Assembly (NCBI GenBank): GCA_017629035.1 | Contig: JAGBXX010000023.1 | Span: 124,001 to 188,000, forward strand | DNA: 64,000 nucleotides | Source: Alistipes sp. | GTDB lineage: Bacteria; Bacteroidota; Bacteroidia; Bacteroidales; Rikenellaceae | Direction: 5' to 3' | Shown here: one piece after another, positions 52,198-62,632 of the stretch | Position numbering within the stretch: position 1 is the first letter of the stretch | Layout: every line of letters begins with the position of its first letter | Made by a program: the position numbers and the translations under genes | The notes under the pieces: model-generated | The model's database searches: none | Seen by the model: the letters and a program-made list of their open reading frames with translations, nothing else | Told to the model about the DNA's origin: nothing

Positions 52198-52758
52198 ATG
52201 GCTCAGATAAAGTTAATCCTCCTTGACTTCGACGGCACCCTTGTCGACACTCGCAGAGCCAACGCTCAAGCATACATCGAGACACTCTCCGAGGTGGGCA
52301 TAACACTCAGCGAAGAGGAGTATCTCAAGAGATTCTTTGGCGTTCGATGCATCGAGTTCATGAAGATGGTGGGTATCGAGGGCGATGACAACATCCAAAG
52401 AGTTCGCAGACGCAAGGTCGAGCTATATCCCAAATACTTCGATAGCGTAGTTCTCAACCACGAGCTTTGGGGGTGGTGCAACATGATGCGCCGCATGGGA
52501 GCGCAAGTGTGGATAGTGTCTACAGGTCACATAGATAACATACGCAATGTAATGCGTCACTTGAATATCGAGGATGGTATCGACGGCATCATCTCGGGCG
52601 ACGATGTCACAAACCCTAAGCCACATCCCGACTGCTTTCTCGAGGCAATGCGACGAGTGGGTGTCACACCTGCAGAGAGCATAATATTCGAGGACTCTGA
52701 AGTAGGTATCGAGGCAGCACGCCGCAGTGGAGCACCATTCTCAATTATCAAGTTGTGA
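52198..52758 (+). CDS. HAD-superfamily hydrolase, phosphoglycolate phosphatase/PgmB-like
   Basis: 186 residues from the ATG at 52198, which gives LILLDFDGTLVDTRRA at residues 6-21 (nucleophile D10 in DFDGT). Motif II VSTGH, motif III KPHPDCFLEAM (K at about 141) and motif IV IIFEDSEVGIEAAR are present. Small helical cap after motif I. Substrate cannot be told; probably a phosphomonoesterase. Confidence 0.88.
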   Translation: MAQIKLILLDFDGTLVDTRRANAQAYIETLSEVGITLSEEEYLKRFFGVRCIEFMKMVGIEGDDNIQRVRRRKVELYPKYFDSVVLNHELWGWCNMMRRMGAQVWIVSTGHIDNIRNVMRHLNIEDGIDGIISGDDVTNPKPHPDCFLEAMRRVGVTPAESIIFEDSEVGIEAARRSGAPFSIIKL

Positions 52759-52793
52759 TGATATAGTCTAAATTCGTGGGAATATAGAACTAA

Positions 52794-52828
52794 AAATCGT
52801 TAAACACTTTGGTGTTTAGCGATTTTTT
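52794..52828 (+). terminator. terminator after the HAD gene
   Basis: AAATCGTTAAACAC and GTGTTTAGCGATTT stem (one wobble) with TTTG loop, then T-run. Confidence 0.88.
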
Positions 52829-52865
52829 CGTATATTAGCAGTTGAAATTTTAAGCGTCATCAACC

Positions 52866-53588
52866 ATGAAACGTATACTCATCGCACTTGTCCTCATGCT
52901 TTGCATCGCAGAAATCTCTGCGCAGCAGAGCGTTGGAGCAGAGACTCAGCAGATTAGCAACCCCGTCAAGCAGTGGACATCGAGCTTCACGGCAATAGAC
53001 GTAGATGCTCCAATCAAGCTCACGCTCATCCCCATATCTGACAACGATGCACCATACATCGTCTACGACACCAAGGGTAACGAGACATCGAAGTTCACTG
53101 CCGAGGTAGACAAGGGGCATGTGCTAAAGATCCGTGAGCGCAACGACCCTAAGCGCACCACAACAACCGAGGTGAGCGTATACTTCAACTCGCTCACCGA
53201 CATCAAGATATCACGTGCCAACACATACGTCGAGGATGTGATTGAGGGCAAAATCATAGATATCGTAATATCGAACGATGCTACATTTGTTGCCCAGATA
53301 GATGTCAAGGACCTGAAGATAAGCATTAGTGGCAACTGCTGCGTTGAACTCAGCGGCGAGGCACTATATCACACTGCCGATGTTGCTACGGCCAAGTATA
53401 ACGCCACCTCGCTCAGCACAATGTCGACAATAGTCGAGGCTCACCACAATGCCGAGGTGCGCATCGATGCAGAGCAGCGCCTTGAGGCTAAAAGCACAAC
53501 GGGAGGTAAGATATTCTACAAGTCTGAGCCCGAGCTACTTCGCACCGAGAAGACACTATTTGGAGTTGATATAGCACAGATAAAATAA
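52866..53588 (+). CDS. GIN-domain (DUF2807-like) secreted protein
   Basis: 240 residues. Signal peptide (KRILIALVLMLCIAEISAQQ, cleavage about residue 19). The rest is repeated beta strands as in the right-handed helix of GIN domains: TAIDVDAPIKLTLIP, LTDIKISRANTYVED, KDLKISISGNCCVELS. Such proteins are widespread envelope proteins in Bacteroidota, function unclear. Immediately upstream of the nuclease pair but probably unrelated. Confidence 0.78.
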   Translation: MKRILIALVLMLCIAEISAQQSVGAETQQISNPVKQWTSSFTAIDVDAPIKLTLIPISDNDAPYIVYDTKGNETSKFTAEVDKGHVLKIRERNDPKRTTTTEVSVYFNSLTDIKISRANTYVEDVIEGKIIDIVISNDATFVAQIDVKDLKISISGNCCVELSGEALYHTADVATAKYNATSLSTMSTIVEAHHNAEVRIDAEQRLEAKSTTGGKIFYKSEPELLRTEKTLFGVDIAQIK

Positions 53589-53601
53589 TCCCTCACGAAA
53601 G

Positions 53602-56433
53602 ATGATTAAATCGTTTCAGCAAGAGTTGGCTGAGAGGCTCCTTGAACGCCATTCAGGGGACCTCTCTTCGCTTGTTATGTTATTCCCATCGCTGCGTGCT
53701 CGCACATTCTTCAACAACGCTCTCTCGAGCTTAGTAACCAAGCCTACATGGCAGCCAAAGTGGACCACCATCGACGAGCTTATGGAGAGTGCATCAGGCC
53801 TTGTGCGTGGCCAACGCATACGCCTGATTGCTGAGCTACACAACATATACGTCAAGTACCACCCCAACGAGGATTTCGACAAGTTCTACTTCTGGGGCGA
53901 CATGCTCATAGCCGATTTCGACATGATCGACAAGTACTGCGTCGACGCATCGCAGCTACTGCGCAACCTCGAGGATATCAAAGAGCTCGAGGCCGACGTG
54001 TCGTATCTTACACCCGAGCAGCTTCGCATCATATCGTTCTGGAAGAGCATTGGCGACAACGACTCGCTGAGCGAGCAGAAGCGTCGCTTCCTCAAGATAT
54101 GGCGCAGCCTTCCACACATCTACACCGAATATCGTGAGCGTCTCACGTCGCTCGGCTTTGCATACACAGGCATGATATATCGCACTGCCATTGAGCGTAT
54201 CAAGAGTGGCCAGGAGACGAACATACCTAAACGTCGCTATGTGATAGCGGGATTTAACGCACTCTCGGAGTGCGAAAAGCAGCTATTCGAATACCTCTCA
54301 CGTAGCGAGGCTGGCGCAGAGTTCTACTGGGACTACGATAGCTACTATACCGACAATCGCTCACACGAGGCGGGCACATTCTTGCGTGATAACCTCAAGC
54401 AGTTCCCCTCGCAGGAGCATATCTCGAACGACAACTTCACAAAGGTGGAGAAAGAGATTAAATCGATAGCCTGCGTGTCGAATGTTGTGCAGTGCAAGTA
54501 TGCTGCACAGTTGCTCCGTGAGCTTGATAGCGATAAACTAGACAAGCGCACAGCCATAGTGCTTACGGATGAGAATATGCTCATCCCCATGTTGCACTCC
54601 CTACCCGAGAATATCGACAAGGTAAATATCACGATGGGTTACCCTCTCAAGATCACCCTTGCACACTCGTTCGTAGAGCGACTCATGGAGCTGCAGACAC
54701 ATGGCCGCAACCGTGACACAATATCTGTATTCTATCACGTGGATGTACAGGGCATACTGTCGCACCCATATATCGTTGATAGCGTGGGTAAGAGGGCCGA
54801 GGAGATATACTCAAAAATAGTATCCGAGCGCCTAACATCGATAGAGAGCAAACTCTTTGCTGAGGACGAGATATTAAGCGCAATATTCCAGAAACAAAAC
54901 GATTGGCTCTCATTAGCTAAATATCTACTTGAGGTACTCGGACTTGTTGGCAGCCGCCTTTCTGAAGTAGATCAGATGCACGCAGAGTACATAAGCATAG
55001 CCTATGACGAGATATCCAAGACCATGCTTTCGCTCCAGGAGTGCAACAAGAAGACGGAGCTCAGCGTATTCGTATCACTTGTTCGCAAACATCTGCAGAC
55101 AATCACCATACCCTACGAGGGCGAACCACTCGAGGGAGTGCAGATTATGGGTATTCTCGAGACCCGAAACATCGACTTTGAGAATGTCATAATACTATCA
55201 ATGACCGACACCAACTTTCCAAGTGACAAGACAGGTCAGTCGTCGTTCATACCCTACAACCTACGTGTTGCCTACGGACTCCCAACACCCGAGCAACATG
55301 AGGCGATGTATGCCTACTACTTCTATCGTCTTGTGCAGCGTGCCAAGAGTGTATCTATGCTCTACTGCTCACGTGCCGACGACAAGAGCACGGGCGAGTG
55401 TAGTAGATACATCTACCAACTTGAGTACGAGTCGCCATACAAGATCACGCATCAGTCGGTTGGTGTAGACCTCAGCGCAGATAGTGTAGAGCCTATCGTT
55501 GTGGCTAAGGGCGAACAGGAGCAGCAGATACTAAGCCGCTATCTCGAGCCTGGAGGCAAGCACTCGCTATCGCCAACAGCGCTTTTCAGATATATAGAGT
55601 GCCCGATGAAGTTCTACCTACACTCCGTGGCTAAACTCAAGCCCAAGGAGGAGATTAGCGACACCATCGACGCACTCACATTTGGTAGTATTCTCCACCT
55701 CTCAATGCAGGAGCTATACACCGAATTTAAGGATAAGCCAAACCCTATGGCCGAGATCAAGAAGAAGTGCAAGAGAGCTACAATCGAGGCCGTTGTGGAT
55801 AAAACGATTCAGGATGTCCTACACGTCGATAAAGCGTTGTTCTCGGGCGACACCATACTTGTTAGAGATATCATCATCAAGTATATAATGCGTGGTATCA
55901 TGCGATATGATGCAGACAATACCACGGGCTTTACTATCGTAGGTCTTGAGAAGGAGGTGGCATGCAGCTACCCTATTACCGATGGTCGTTCGGTGAATAT
56001 CTCGGGAATTGCGGATAGAATAGACTTTCTGCCAAATAGCAACAAGATACAAATCATTGATTACAAGAGTGGCAACACACCTCATCTGGAGTTCAATGGT
56101 CTTAGCAACTTGTTTAGAGGCACCGCCCGTGAGCGAATATCAAACATATTCCAGACACTGCTCTACGCCATGATTCTCTATCGCACGGAACAGCATGAGT
56201 CTATGCCTACGCTCTACTTTGCCTCGAAGATGCTCAACGCCGATTACTCTCCAATGATCTTGGATAAGCAGAACAACAAGCATATCGAATGTTACAGCAG
56301 CTACGCCCAGGAGTTTGAGAGCGAGCTAACAGCCGTGCTCGACGAGCTATTCGACTTTAGCACACCATTTAAGCAGACCGATGATAGCGACGCCTGCACG
56401 TATTGTGATTTCAAAACTATTTGTCAACGATGA
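53602..56433 (+). CDS. AddB-like PD-(D/E)XK nuclease/helicase subunit
   Basis: 943 residues. N-terminal inactivated helicase-like part (MLFPSLRARTFFNNAL near 28-43). C-terminal nuclease: LSPTALFRYIECPMKFYLHS (first Fe-S cysteine), GSILHLSMQELY, IADRIDFLP, IQIIDYKSGN (D and K catalytic) and final cysteines DACTYCDFKTICQR. The four-Cys cage fits AddB-type Fe-S nucleases. With the next gene it should form an AddAB/RexAB-like recombination complex acting at DNA ends. ATGA overlap with addA-like gene. Confidence 0.9.
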   Translation: MIKSFQQELAERLLERHSGDLSSLVMLFPSLRARTFFNNALSSLVTKPTWQPKWTTIDELMESASGLVRGQRIRLIAELHNIYVKYHPNEDFDKFYFWGDMLIADFDMIDKYCVDASQLLRNLEDIKELEADVSYLTPEQLRIISFWKSIGDNDSLSEQKRRFLKIWRSLPHIYTEYRERLTSLGFAYTGMIYRTAIERIKSGQETNIPKRRYVIAGFNALSECEKQLFEYLSRSEAGAEFYWDYDSYYTDNRSHEAGTFLRDNLKQFPSQEHISNDNFTKVEKEIKSIACVSNVVQCKYAAQLLRELDSDKLDKRTAIVLTDENMLIPMLHSLPENIDKVNITMGYPLKITLAHSFVERLMELQTHGRNRDTISVFYHVDVQGILSHPYIVDSVGKRAEEIYSKIVSERLTSIESKLFAEDEILSAIFQKQNDWLSLAKYLLEVLGLVGSRLSEVDQMHAEYISIAYDEISKTMLSLQECNKKTELSVFVSLVRKHLQTITIPYEGEPLEGVQIMGILETRNIDFENVIILSMTDTNFPSDKTGQSSFIPYNLRVAYGLPTPEQHEAMYAYYFYRLVQRAKSVSMLYCSRADDKSTGECSRYIYQLEYESPYKITHQSVGVDLSADSVEPIVVAKGEQEQQILSRYLEPGGKHSLSPTALFRYIECPMKFYLHSVAKLKPKEEISDTIDALTFGSILHLSMQELYTEFKDKPNPMAEIKKKCKRATIEAVVDKTIQDVLHVDKALFSGDTILVRDIIIKYIMRGIMRYDADNTTGFTIVGLEKEVACSYPITDGRSVNISGIADRIDFLPNSNKIQIIDYKSGNTPHLEFNGLSNLFRGTARERISNIFQTLLYAMILYRTEQHESMPTLYFASKMLNADYSPMILDKQNNKHIECYSSYAQEFESELTAVLDELFDFSTPFKQTDDSDACTYCDFKTICQR

Positions 56434-59400
56434 AACGAGCACAGATACTCAGCGCAAGTGCGGGATCAGGCAAGACCTATCAGCTTGCATACAAATATGT
56501 TAGAGATGTTATCGAGCAGCCCGAGATGTATCGTGCAATCCTCGCTGTAACCTTTACAAACAAGGCTACCGAGGAGATGAAATCTCGAATTCTACGAGAG
56601 ATTCACACCCTGGCCTCGGGCATGGAGAGCCCATACATGAGCTCACTATGCGAAGAGCTCGGCATGAACGACGCAATGATTCGCAAGCAGGCGATGCGTG
56701 CACGAACACTCATCCTGCACGACTACTCTCGTTTCAGCGTGCTCACGATTGATAAATTCTTCCAGCGCATCATACGTGCCTTCATCAAGGAGCTGGGCAT
56801 CGACCTCAACTACAACATCGAGCTCGACCCCACACAGCTACTCTCGCGTGGCGCCGACAACCTTATCGAGGACATTACCAGCAAGGAGGAGCTAAGAAAG
56901 TGGATGCTCGAGTTTGCCGAAGATAGACTCAACAATGGCGACAAGTGGGATATGCGTGGCGACCTACGCTCCTTGGGCAAGGAGATCTTCAAGGAGGGAA
57001 GCCGTGAGCGCACCAAGATGCGCCAGTCAAAGGAGGAGTTAGACAAGATCGTAACACGTGCTAAGGAGCGTGCCAAGACTCTCAACGACAAGATCATAGC
57101 GCTGGGCGAGCGAGCTGAAGAGATTATCGAAAGTCACAATCTCGAGCCAGATAGCTTCAAGGGGAGCTCACGCAGCTTTGTATTCAAACTCCTGAAGTAT
57201 GCCAAGGGCGACATAAGCGCTCCAACAGCCACAATGCTCAAGGCTACAGAAGATATTACGGAGTGGTATGGCAAGGGGGCGGGTGCAAACGTTTGTGATG
57301 CCGCCACCGAGCTTATGCCTATACTCCAGGATATCTGCAAGGTCTACCCCAAGGCCGAGAAGGCAGCAAACACTGCAACGTTGCTTAATGATAACTACCG
57401 CAGTTTTGCCCTTTTGGCCGATCTCGCCGAGCATATCGACACGATTTGCGGAGAGGAGAATCTCATGATTCTTAGCGAAACAAAGCATATACTCTCAACA
57501 TTTGTCGACGACAGCAACGCCCCATTTATATACGAAAAGGTGGGTAACAGGTTTGAGCGATTTATGATCGACGAGTTTCAGGATACCTCGGTGCGTGAGT
57601 GGAACAACATCTTGCCTCTGCTGCAGAATGCCATGGCGGCAAGCGACAAGTGCTCGGTGCTCATCGTGGGCGACGTGAAGCAGTCTATCTACCGTTGGCG
57701 TGGTGGCGACTGGCGACTATTGCAGGAGGTGGCACAGCGTGATCTCGGCCCCGAGAACGTGGCACTACGTCCACTCAAGGAGAACTATCGAAGTCTGGAG
57801 AAGGTCATAATGTTTAACAACAAGATGATGTCGGGAGTTGTAGAACTCGACAACAAATACCTCAACGACATACTCGATAACGCACTAAGCAACAAGGATA
57901 TAAGCAAGGAGCTTCATACATCGCTTTACAACATCATGGAGTCCGCATATACCAACCACGAGCAGACTGTTGGCCGCAAGAACAGCGACGAGGGATATGC
58001 CGAGCTCATGCTCTACGACTCTACACTCATAGACTCTCCATTTATAGAGCTAATCGAGGATGCCATAAGCCGAGGCTATAAGTATCGAGATATTCTGATT
58101 CTCGTGCGTGGCGCCAACGACAGCCGCAAGGTGGCCGACCTGCTCTTCAAATATAAAGAGGAGCGCTTTGGCTCACGTGGCGAGATAGGATTTAACATCC
58201 ACACCGCCGATGCGCTAACTATCGAGAATTGCGATGTTGCCGACTTCATCATCGCCACACTACGACTCACTGTCAACATCAACGATAGCGTGCAGCGAGG
58301 AGTATACAACAGATTTCTCGGCAACCGCTACGACCACACATTCAGCGACGAGGAGTGCGAGTTCCTAAAGCGCATATCACACCTATCACCACTCGAGGCA
58401 TTCGAGCAGATAGTGATGCAATACAGGCTCTACGAACGTAAGGATCGAATAGCCTACCTTCAGGCTATTCACGAGGGTATATACTCATTCTCGACATCAC
58501 GCATTGCCGACATTCAGCGCTACCTAACATGGTGGGATGAGCATGGACGAAATGAGACTCTAAGTGTCGACATGAACGACAACACAATCGAGATCTCGAC
58601 AATACACAAGGCCAAGGGTCTGGAGCGTGACGTGGTGATCATACCATACTGCAAGTGGGACACAGCACCCAAGGCCTCGTTGCAGCCAATCATCTGGTCA
58701 CAGGCCTCGGGCAACGATGTTGCCTCGATAGGCGAGTTCCCCGTAACCTATGGTAGCGCAATGCAGAACTCACTCTTCACCTCGGACTACTACAACGAGC
58801 TTGTAATGAGTCATGTGGATGGTATAAACCTGCTGTATGTAGCCATGACACGAGCTTCGAAGGAGCTCTATATGGTCGTGCCTACACGTCTGAATACCAA
58901 GAGCAAATCATCGGATGCTATTAATAACATCGTACCTCTACTTGCCAAGGCTATACGATCTATCGTGCCCAATGGCGAGATCATAAATGGCACAGATGGC
59001 GTAGAACGTGAGGTATACCGTTACGGCACAAAACCTGGCGGTGCAAGCGTCGCATCGAAGCGTAAGGAGCAGGGCACAATAACGCTTAGCACCTATACAT
59101 CGCATACGCCAGAGGTCAAAGTACGCTATCCAAACCACAAATTAGCCGAAGAGGGCATTGGCTTTGGTAGCGATGCTTGTCGTCTGGGTCAGCACCTGCA
59201 CAAGGTATTTGAGTGTGCTAAGTCTATCAACGAAGTGAACCTCAAAATTGAGCAGATGGCCTCGCAGTCGCTCATTGCTAGCGAGGAGGCATCACGCCTG
59301 AAAATCGCTATCGAGCAGGCCATGCAAAACGAGATTGTGCGTGAGTGGTTTACACTCGACTGGGATGATATTAAGAGCGAGGCAGAGATTATCATGGGCA

Positions 59401-59612
59401 AGAGCACACGCCGCCCCGACAGAGTGATGATCAAGCAGGGAAGAGCCGTTGTCGTGGACTACAAATTTGGCGACATCAAAGACCCGAAACATAACAAACA
59501 GGTAGCCGAGTATATGGATATACTCAAGCAGATGGAGCTCTACGACAAGATAGAGGGTTATATATGGTATATCACTCTTGATGAAGTAGTTAAAGTTAAC
59601 GACATGGAGTAA
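56430..59612 (+). CDS. AddA-like UvrD-family helicase/nuclease
   Basis: 1060 residues from the ATG at 56430 that overlaps the upstream stop. SF1A motifs: Walker A SASAGSGKTYQLAYKYV, AVTFTNKATEEM, Walker B FMIDEFQDTS, motif III GDVKQSIYRWRGG, motif V STIHKAKGLERDVV and motif VI LYVAMTRASKELY. C-terminal PD-(D/E)XK nuclease with RRPDRVMIKQGRAVVVDYKFGD. Unwinds and resects double-strand breaks with the AddB-like partner for RecA loading; can also degrade phage DNA. Confidence 0.93.
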   Translation: MKRAQILSASAGSGKTYQLAYKYVRDVIEQPEMYRAILAVTFTNKATEEMKSRILREIHTLASGMESPYMSSLCEELGMNDAMIRKQAMRARTLILHDYSRFSVLTIDKFFQRIIRAFIKELGIDLNYNIELDPTQLLSRGADNLIEDITSKEELRKWMLEFAEDRLNNGDKWDMRGDLRSLGKEIFKEGSRERTKMRQSKEELDKIVTRAKERAKTLNDKIIALGERAEEIIESHNLEPDSFKGSSRSFVFKLLKYAKGDISAPTATMLKATEDITEWYGKGAGANVCDAATELMPILQDICKVYPKAEKAANTATLLNDNYRSFALLADLAEHIDTICGEENLMILSETKHILSTFVDDSNAPFIYEKVGNRFERFMIDEFQDTSVREWNNILPLLQNAMAASDKCSVLIVGDVKQSIYRWRGGDWRLLQEVAQRDLGPENVALRPLKENYRSLEKVIMFNNKMMSGVVELDNKYLNDILDNALSNKDISKELHTSLYNIMESAYTNHEQTVGRKNSDEGYAELMLYDSTLIDSPFIELIEDAISRGYKYRDILILVRGANDSRKVADLLFKYKEERFGSRGEIGFNIHTADALTIENCDVADFIIATLRLTVNINDSVQRGVYNRFLGNRYDHTFSDEECEFLKRISHLSPLEAFEQIVMQYRLYERKDRIAYLQAIHEGIYSFSTSRIADIQRYLTWWDEHGRNETLSVDMNDNTIEISTIHKAKGLERDVVIIPYCKWDTAPKASLQPIIWSQASGNDVASIGEFPVTYGSAMQNSLFTSDYYNELVMSHVDGINLLYVAMTRASKELYMVVPTRLNTKSKSSDAINNIVPLLAKAIRSIVPNGEIINGTDGVEREVYRYGTKPGGASVASKRKEQGTITLSTYTSHTPEVKVRYPNHKLAEEGIGFGSDACRLGQHLHKVFECAKSINEVNLKIEQMASQSLIASEEASRLKIAIEQAMQNEIVREWFTLDWDDIKSEAEIIMGKSTRRPDRVMIKQGRAVVVDYKFGDIKDPKHNKQVAEYMDILKQMELYDKIEGYIWYITLDEVVKVNDME

Positions 59613-59623
59613 AACGTAATATT

Positions 59624-61312
59624 ATGATTAGGTCGATAATAGATATTATTCCCGCATCGTATCGCAGCCGTAGCCTATGGGTTATAGCTGCTATATTCGT
59701 GCGTGCAATTCTAAACTTTATCGGTCTGGCACTACTTATACCCCTGATCATCCTCGTGCTCAATCCACAAAATCAGGGTAATGTCATTGTCGATTTTCTA
59801 AGCAAGCACATAGAGTTCGACAACCACTCCAATATTGTTGCATATACCTGCGCTGCTCTCTTTGCCACAATCCTGATTAAGAATTTGGCAATACTACTTC
59901 TGCAACGCATTGAGAATAGCTATATCCTAGCGATCTACACCTCGCTCTCTCGAGCACTGCTCGTTGGCTACTACAACCGAGGCCTGAGTTTTATCAAGGA
60001 GCACAACTCCGCACACCTTGCCCGCAACATAAATGGCATAACTCTAATATTTGCCACGGGCGTACTTAGACCCCTGATGACCATAGCTGGCGAGGCGATA
60101 TTGCTCGCTCTAATATTTGCAGCACTCGCCATTTACTCGCCACTATCAGCACTACTCGCTGGCTCGATATTCGCACTTATCGTCATACTCTACTACTCCG
60201 TCATGCGCCGCAGACTCGACAATATAGGCATGGCAGAGAACGAGCAGCAGCGTCGCAAAAGCCGCATAGTGAATGAGGTATTCAGAGGTTATGTAGATAT
60301 TGAGATAAACGGAGATATTGGACAGAAGATTAGCGACTTTGATAATGCCTTAGCCGAGATTAGCGAGCTCCGCAAGCGTCATGGCTCAATAGCTACACTT
60401 CCACAGAGTTTCATAGAGTATGGCGTTACGATTGCACTGATTGCCATGGTCATCTTTGGCATGAATGGAGCTAACAATGCACTTATGCTCAGCATATTTG
60501 CCACGGCCACAATACGCCTCATACCAGCAATACGCAACATCATGACATCGTGGAGTGCTCTGCGCATAAATCGCCATACGATTGCCACTCTCAGGAGCGC
60601 AAACATCAACGAGTGCACCACGACACTTAGGGAGGATAGCGAGCGTCTGGAGATGAGCGAGTGCATAGAGCTTCGCAACGTATCATTCAAGTTTGAGAGT
60701 AGCGACAAGGCTACATTAGAGTCACTTTCGCTCAAGATATTCCGTGGCGAGAGCGTGGGTATTCAGGGTGCCTCGGGCGTTGGCAAGACCACCCTATTCA
60801 ACATAATCTTAGGGCTCTATCAACCTACTTCGGGCTCGGTATATATCGACGGTACAGAGCTTAATAGCAGCAATATACGCAAGTGGCAAAATAGCATTGG
60901 CTACGTGTCGCAGAGTCTATTTATCAGCGATGGCACACTCATCGAGAATATCGCCTTTGGCCGTAATTGCGAAGATATCGACCTCGAGGCACTGAATAGG
61001 GCTATCGATTTAGCCAACCTACGCTCATTTGTCGACTCTCTACCCGAGGGTCTGATGACACGTATTGGCGAGCAGGGAGCACGCATATCGGCGGGTCAGC
61101 GCCAGCGCATAGCAATTGCCCGAGCACTATATCGTGGCTGCAACACCCTACTTTTCGACGAGGCGACATCGTCACTCGACAGAGAGAGTGAGAGTAGCAT
61201 AAACGAGGCTATAAGAGAGCTCAAGCGTGCTAACAGCAACCTCACGATTGTGGTTATTGCACATCGTGAGAGCTCACTCGAATTTTGTGACCGCATAATT
61301 ACGCTCGAATAA
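59624..61312 (+). CDS. ABC exporter, fused permease and ATPase
   Basis: 562 residues. Six membrane helices in the first 310 residues, then a nucleotide-binding domain: Walker A IQGASGVGKTTLFNII (about 380-395), Q-loop SQSLFISDG, signature RISAGQRQRIAIARAL (about 486-501), Walker B TLLFDEATSSLD. Exporter of the MsbA/PglK type. The stop overlaps the next start (TAATG), coupling it to the HprK-like gene. Possible cargo: a peptide or lipid handled by the next two gene products. Confidence 0.9.
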   Translation: MIRSIIDIIPASYRSRSLWVIAAIFVRAILNFIGLALLIPLIILVLNPQNQGNVIVDFLSKHIEFDNHSNIVAYTCAALFATILIKNLAILLLQRIENSYILAIYTSLSRALLVGYYNRGLSFIKEHNSAHLARNINGITLIFATGVLRPLMTIAGEAILLALIFAALAIYSPLSALLAGSIFALIVILYYSVMRRRLDNIGMAENEQQRRKSRIVNEVFRGYVDIEINGDIGQKISDFDNALAEISELRKRHGSIATLPQSFIEYGVTIALIAMVIFGMNGANNALMLSIFATATIRLIPAIRNIMTSWSALRINRHTIATLRSANINECTTTLREDSERLEMSECIELRNVSFKFESSDKATLESLSLKIFRGESVGIQGASGVGKTTLFNIILGLYQPTSGSVYIDGTELNSSNIRKWQNSIGYVSQSLFISDGTLIENIAFGRNCEDIDLEALNRAIDLANLRSFVDSLPEGLMTRIGEQGARISAGQRQRIAIARALYRGCNTLLFDEATSSLDRESESSINEAIRELKRANSNLTIVVIAHRESSLEFCDRIITLE

Positions 61313-62202
61313 TGGGACATTACGACTACATAATTGCCGAGCTACGTCTTCGTTGCGACATGGAGCTAAGAGAGTATGGCCTTAGAAACTTCGAGCCATT
61401 CAGCGTGACACCTACACACTCAATGGCAGATTGCACGCTATCATTTACTGAGCATATTGACCAAGGTAGACACCTCAACGCCAAAGAGTTATACCACTCA
61501 TACCTCGAGGAGTCGAATAGCAATAACTATCTATACAGAGTCAACGATGGCTATCTCTATATAGTTGAGCCATGTGGCAACGACTCACCAGCTACGCTAT
61601 TTCATCTCGACACCACCAAGTGGCATATAACAACCAACGCAACGAGCTCAAACCCTGCGACACTTAGCTTCGGAATATGGATGATGTTTGGCATTCTGCT
61701 TGCCAAGAGTAATGCTATCGCCTTTCACTCATCGTGCATAGTGAGCAATGGCTGCGGCGTACTATTTCTTGGCGAATCGGGCACTGGTAAGAGCACGCAT
61801 ACACAGCTATGGCTGAGGCACGTAGAGGGATCATCTCTACTTAACGATGACTCGCCAATAGTCAGAATAGAGCATGACAAAATAGTTGTCTACGGCTCGC
61901 CATGGAGTGGCAAGAGGGCTTGCTACAAGGCGGAGCACTACCCCATCAAGGCCTTCTGTCGACTGAGCCAGGCGCCGCACAACAGAATCAAGCGACTGCC
62001 AACGATAGCAGCCCTGGGCGCACTGCTACCCTCAACGCCACCACAGTATGCACACGATAGCGAGCTGCAAGATGCGATACTCTCCACACTGAGTAATATT
62101 TTGCGACTGAGCGGCGTCTACCACCTCGAGTGTCTGCCCGATGCCGATGCAGCGAGAGTTGCCCATAAAACCATGATTGAAGATGCAGAGAGTATTGGAT
62201 AA
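61312..62202 (+). CDS. HPr-kinase-like protein
   Basis: 296 residues. The C-terminal half has the HprK-type P-loop GVLFLGESGTGKSTHTQLWL (about 147-166), LLNDDSPIVRI with the acidic metal site, and a GSPWSGKRACYKAEHYPIKA segment, but the N-terminal half does not look like the HprK N-domain. Stand-alone members of this family occur in RiPP-like gene neighbourhoods together with ABC transporters and PqqD-like proteins; they may phosphorylate a peptide or protein. Start overlaps the ABC gene's stop. Confidence 0.8.
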   Translation: MGHYDYIIAELRLRCDMELREYGLRNFEPFSVTPTHSMADCTLSFTEHIDQGRHLNAKELYHSYLEESNSNNYLYRVNDGYLYIVEPCGNDSPATLFHLDTTKWHITTNATSSNPATLSFGIWMMFGILLAKSNAIAFHSSCIVSNGCGVLFLGESGTGKSTHTQLWLRHVEGSSLLNDDSPIVRIEHDKIVVYGSPWSGKRACYKAEHYPIKAFCRLSQAPHNRIKRLPTIAALGALLPSTPPQYAHDSELQDAILSTLSNILRLSGVYHLECLPDADAARVAHKTMIEDAESIG

Positions 62203-62632
62203 CATAGAGAGCCTAATCCCCGTTGGCGAGAGTTTCGAACTCAGCGTAACGGGCTACAGCATGCTCCCTCTGCTTGGTAGAGCAGGCGACAAGATAATAT
62301 TGCGTCGCACGGCCGTGAGCGAAGATATCATTGGGCGTATAGCGATGTTTCGTGGGCCACGCAACAACATAGTAATACACAGAGTGTTGCGCATTGACAA
62401 CAACATCGTAACACTCAAGGGCGACGGCAACCCCTATCTCAAGGAGAGAGTAGAGCGAAGCGAGATAATAGCCGTGGTTGAGTGCGTGCTGCGAGGCAAC
62501 AAAGTTATCGACTGCAGGTCGAAATCATGGCGAGCAAAAGAGAGGATATGGCTGGCAACACCAACAATAGTAAGGAAATATATACTCGCCCTAATGCGAC
62601 GATGGATGAACTTTAGATACAAAACAAAATGA
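62183..62632 (+). CDS. S24/S26 (signal-peptidase-like) family protein
   Basis: 149 residues from the ATG at 62183, overlapping the kinase gene by 20 nt; a TTG at 62177 is an alternative. Ser nucleophile motif VTGYSMLPLL (about 22-31), VIHRVLRID (about 57) and KGDGNPYLK (about 75) follow the LexA/signal-peptidase-like core. No N-terminal membrane helix is present. Where SPase I has its catalytic Lys I see only R residues (LRRTAV), so activity needs care. Likely processes or handles something linked to the exporter. Confidence 0.78.
   Translation: MQRVLDNIESLIPVGESFELSVTGYSMLPLLGRAGDKIILRRTAVSEDIIGRIAMFRGPRNNIVIHRVLRIDNNIVTLKGDGNPYLKERVERSEIIAVVECVLRGNKVIDCRSKSWRAKERIWLATPTIVRKYILALMRRWMNFRYKTK

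Noticed and set aside
53602-59612. Novel nuclease-helicase defence pair
   Set aside because: Motifs and order fit the housekeeping AddAB-type recombination complex common in Bacteroidota.
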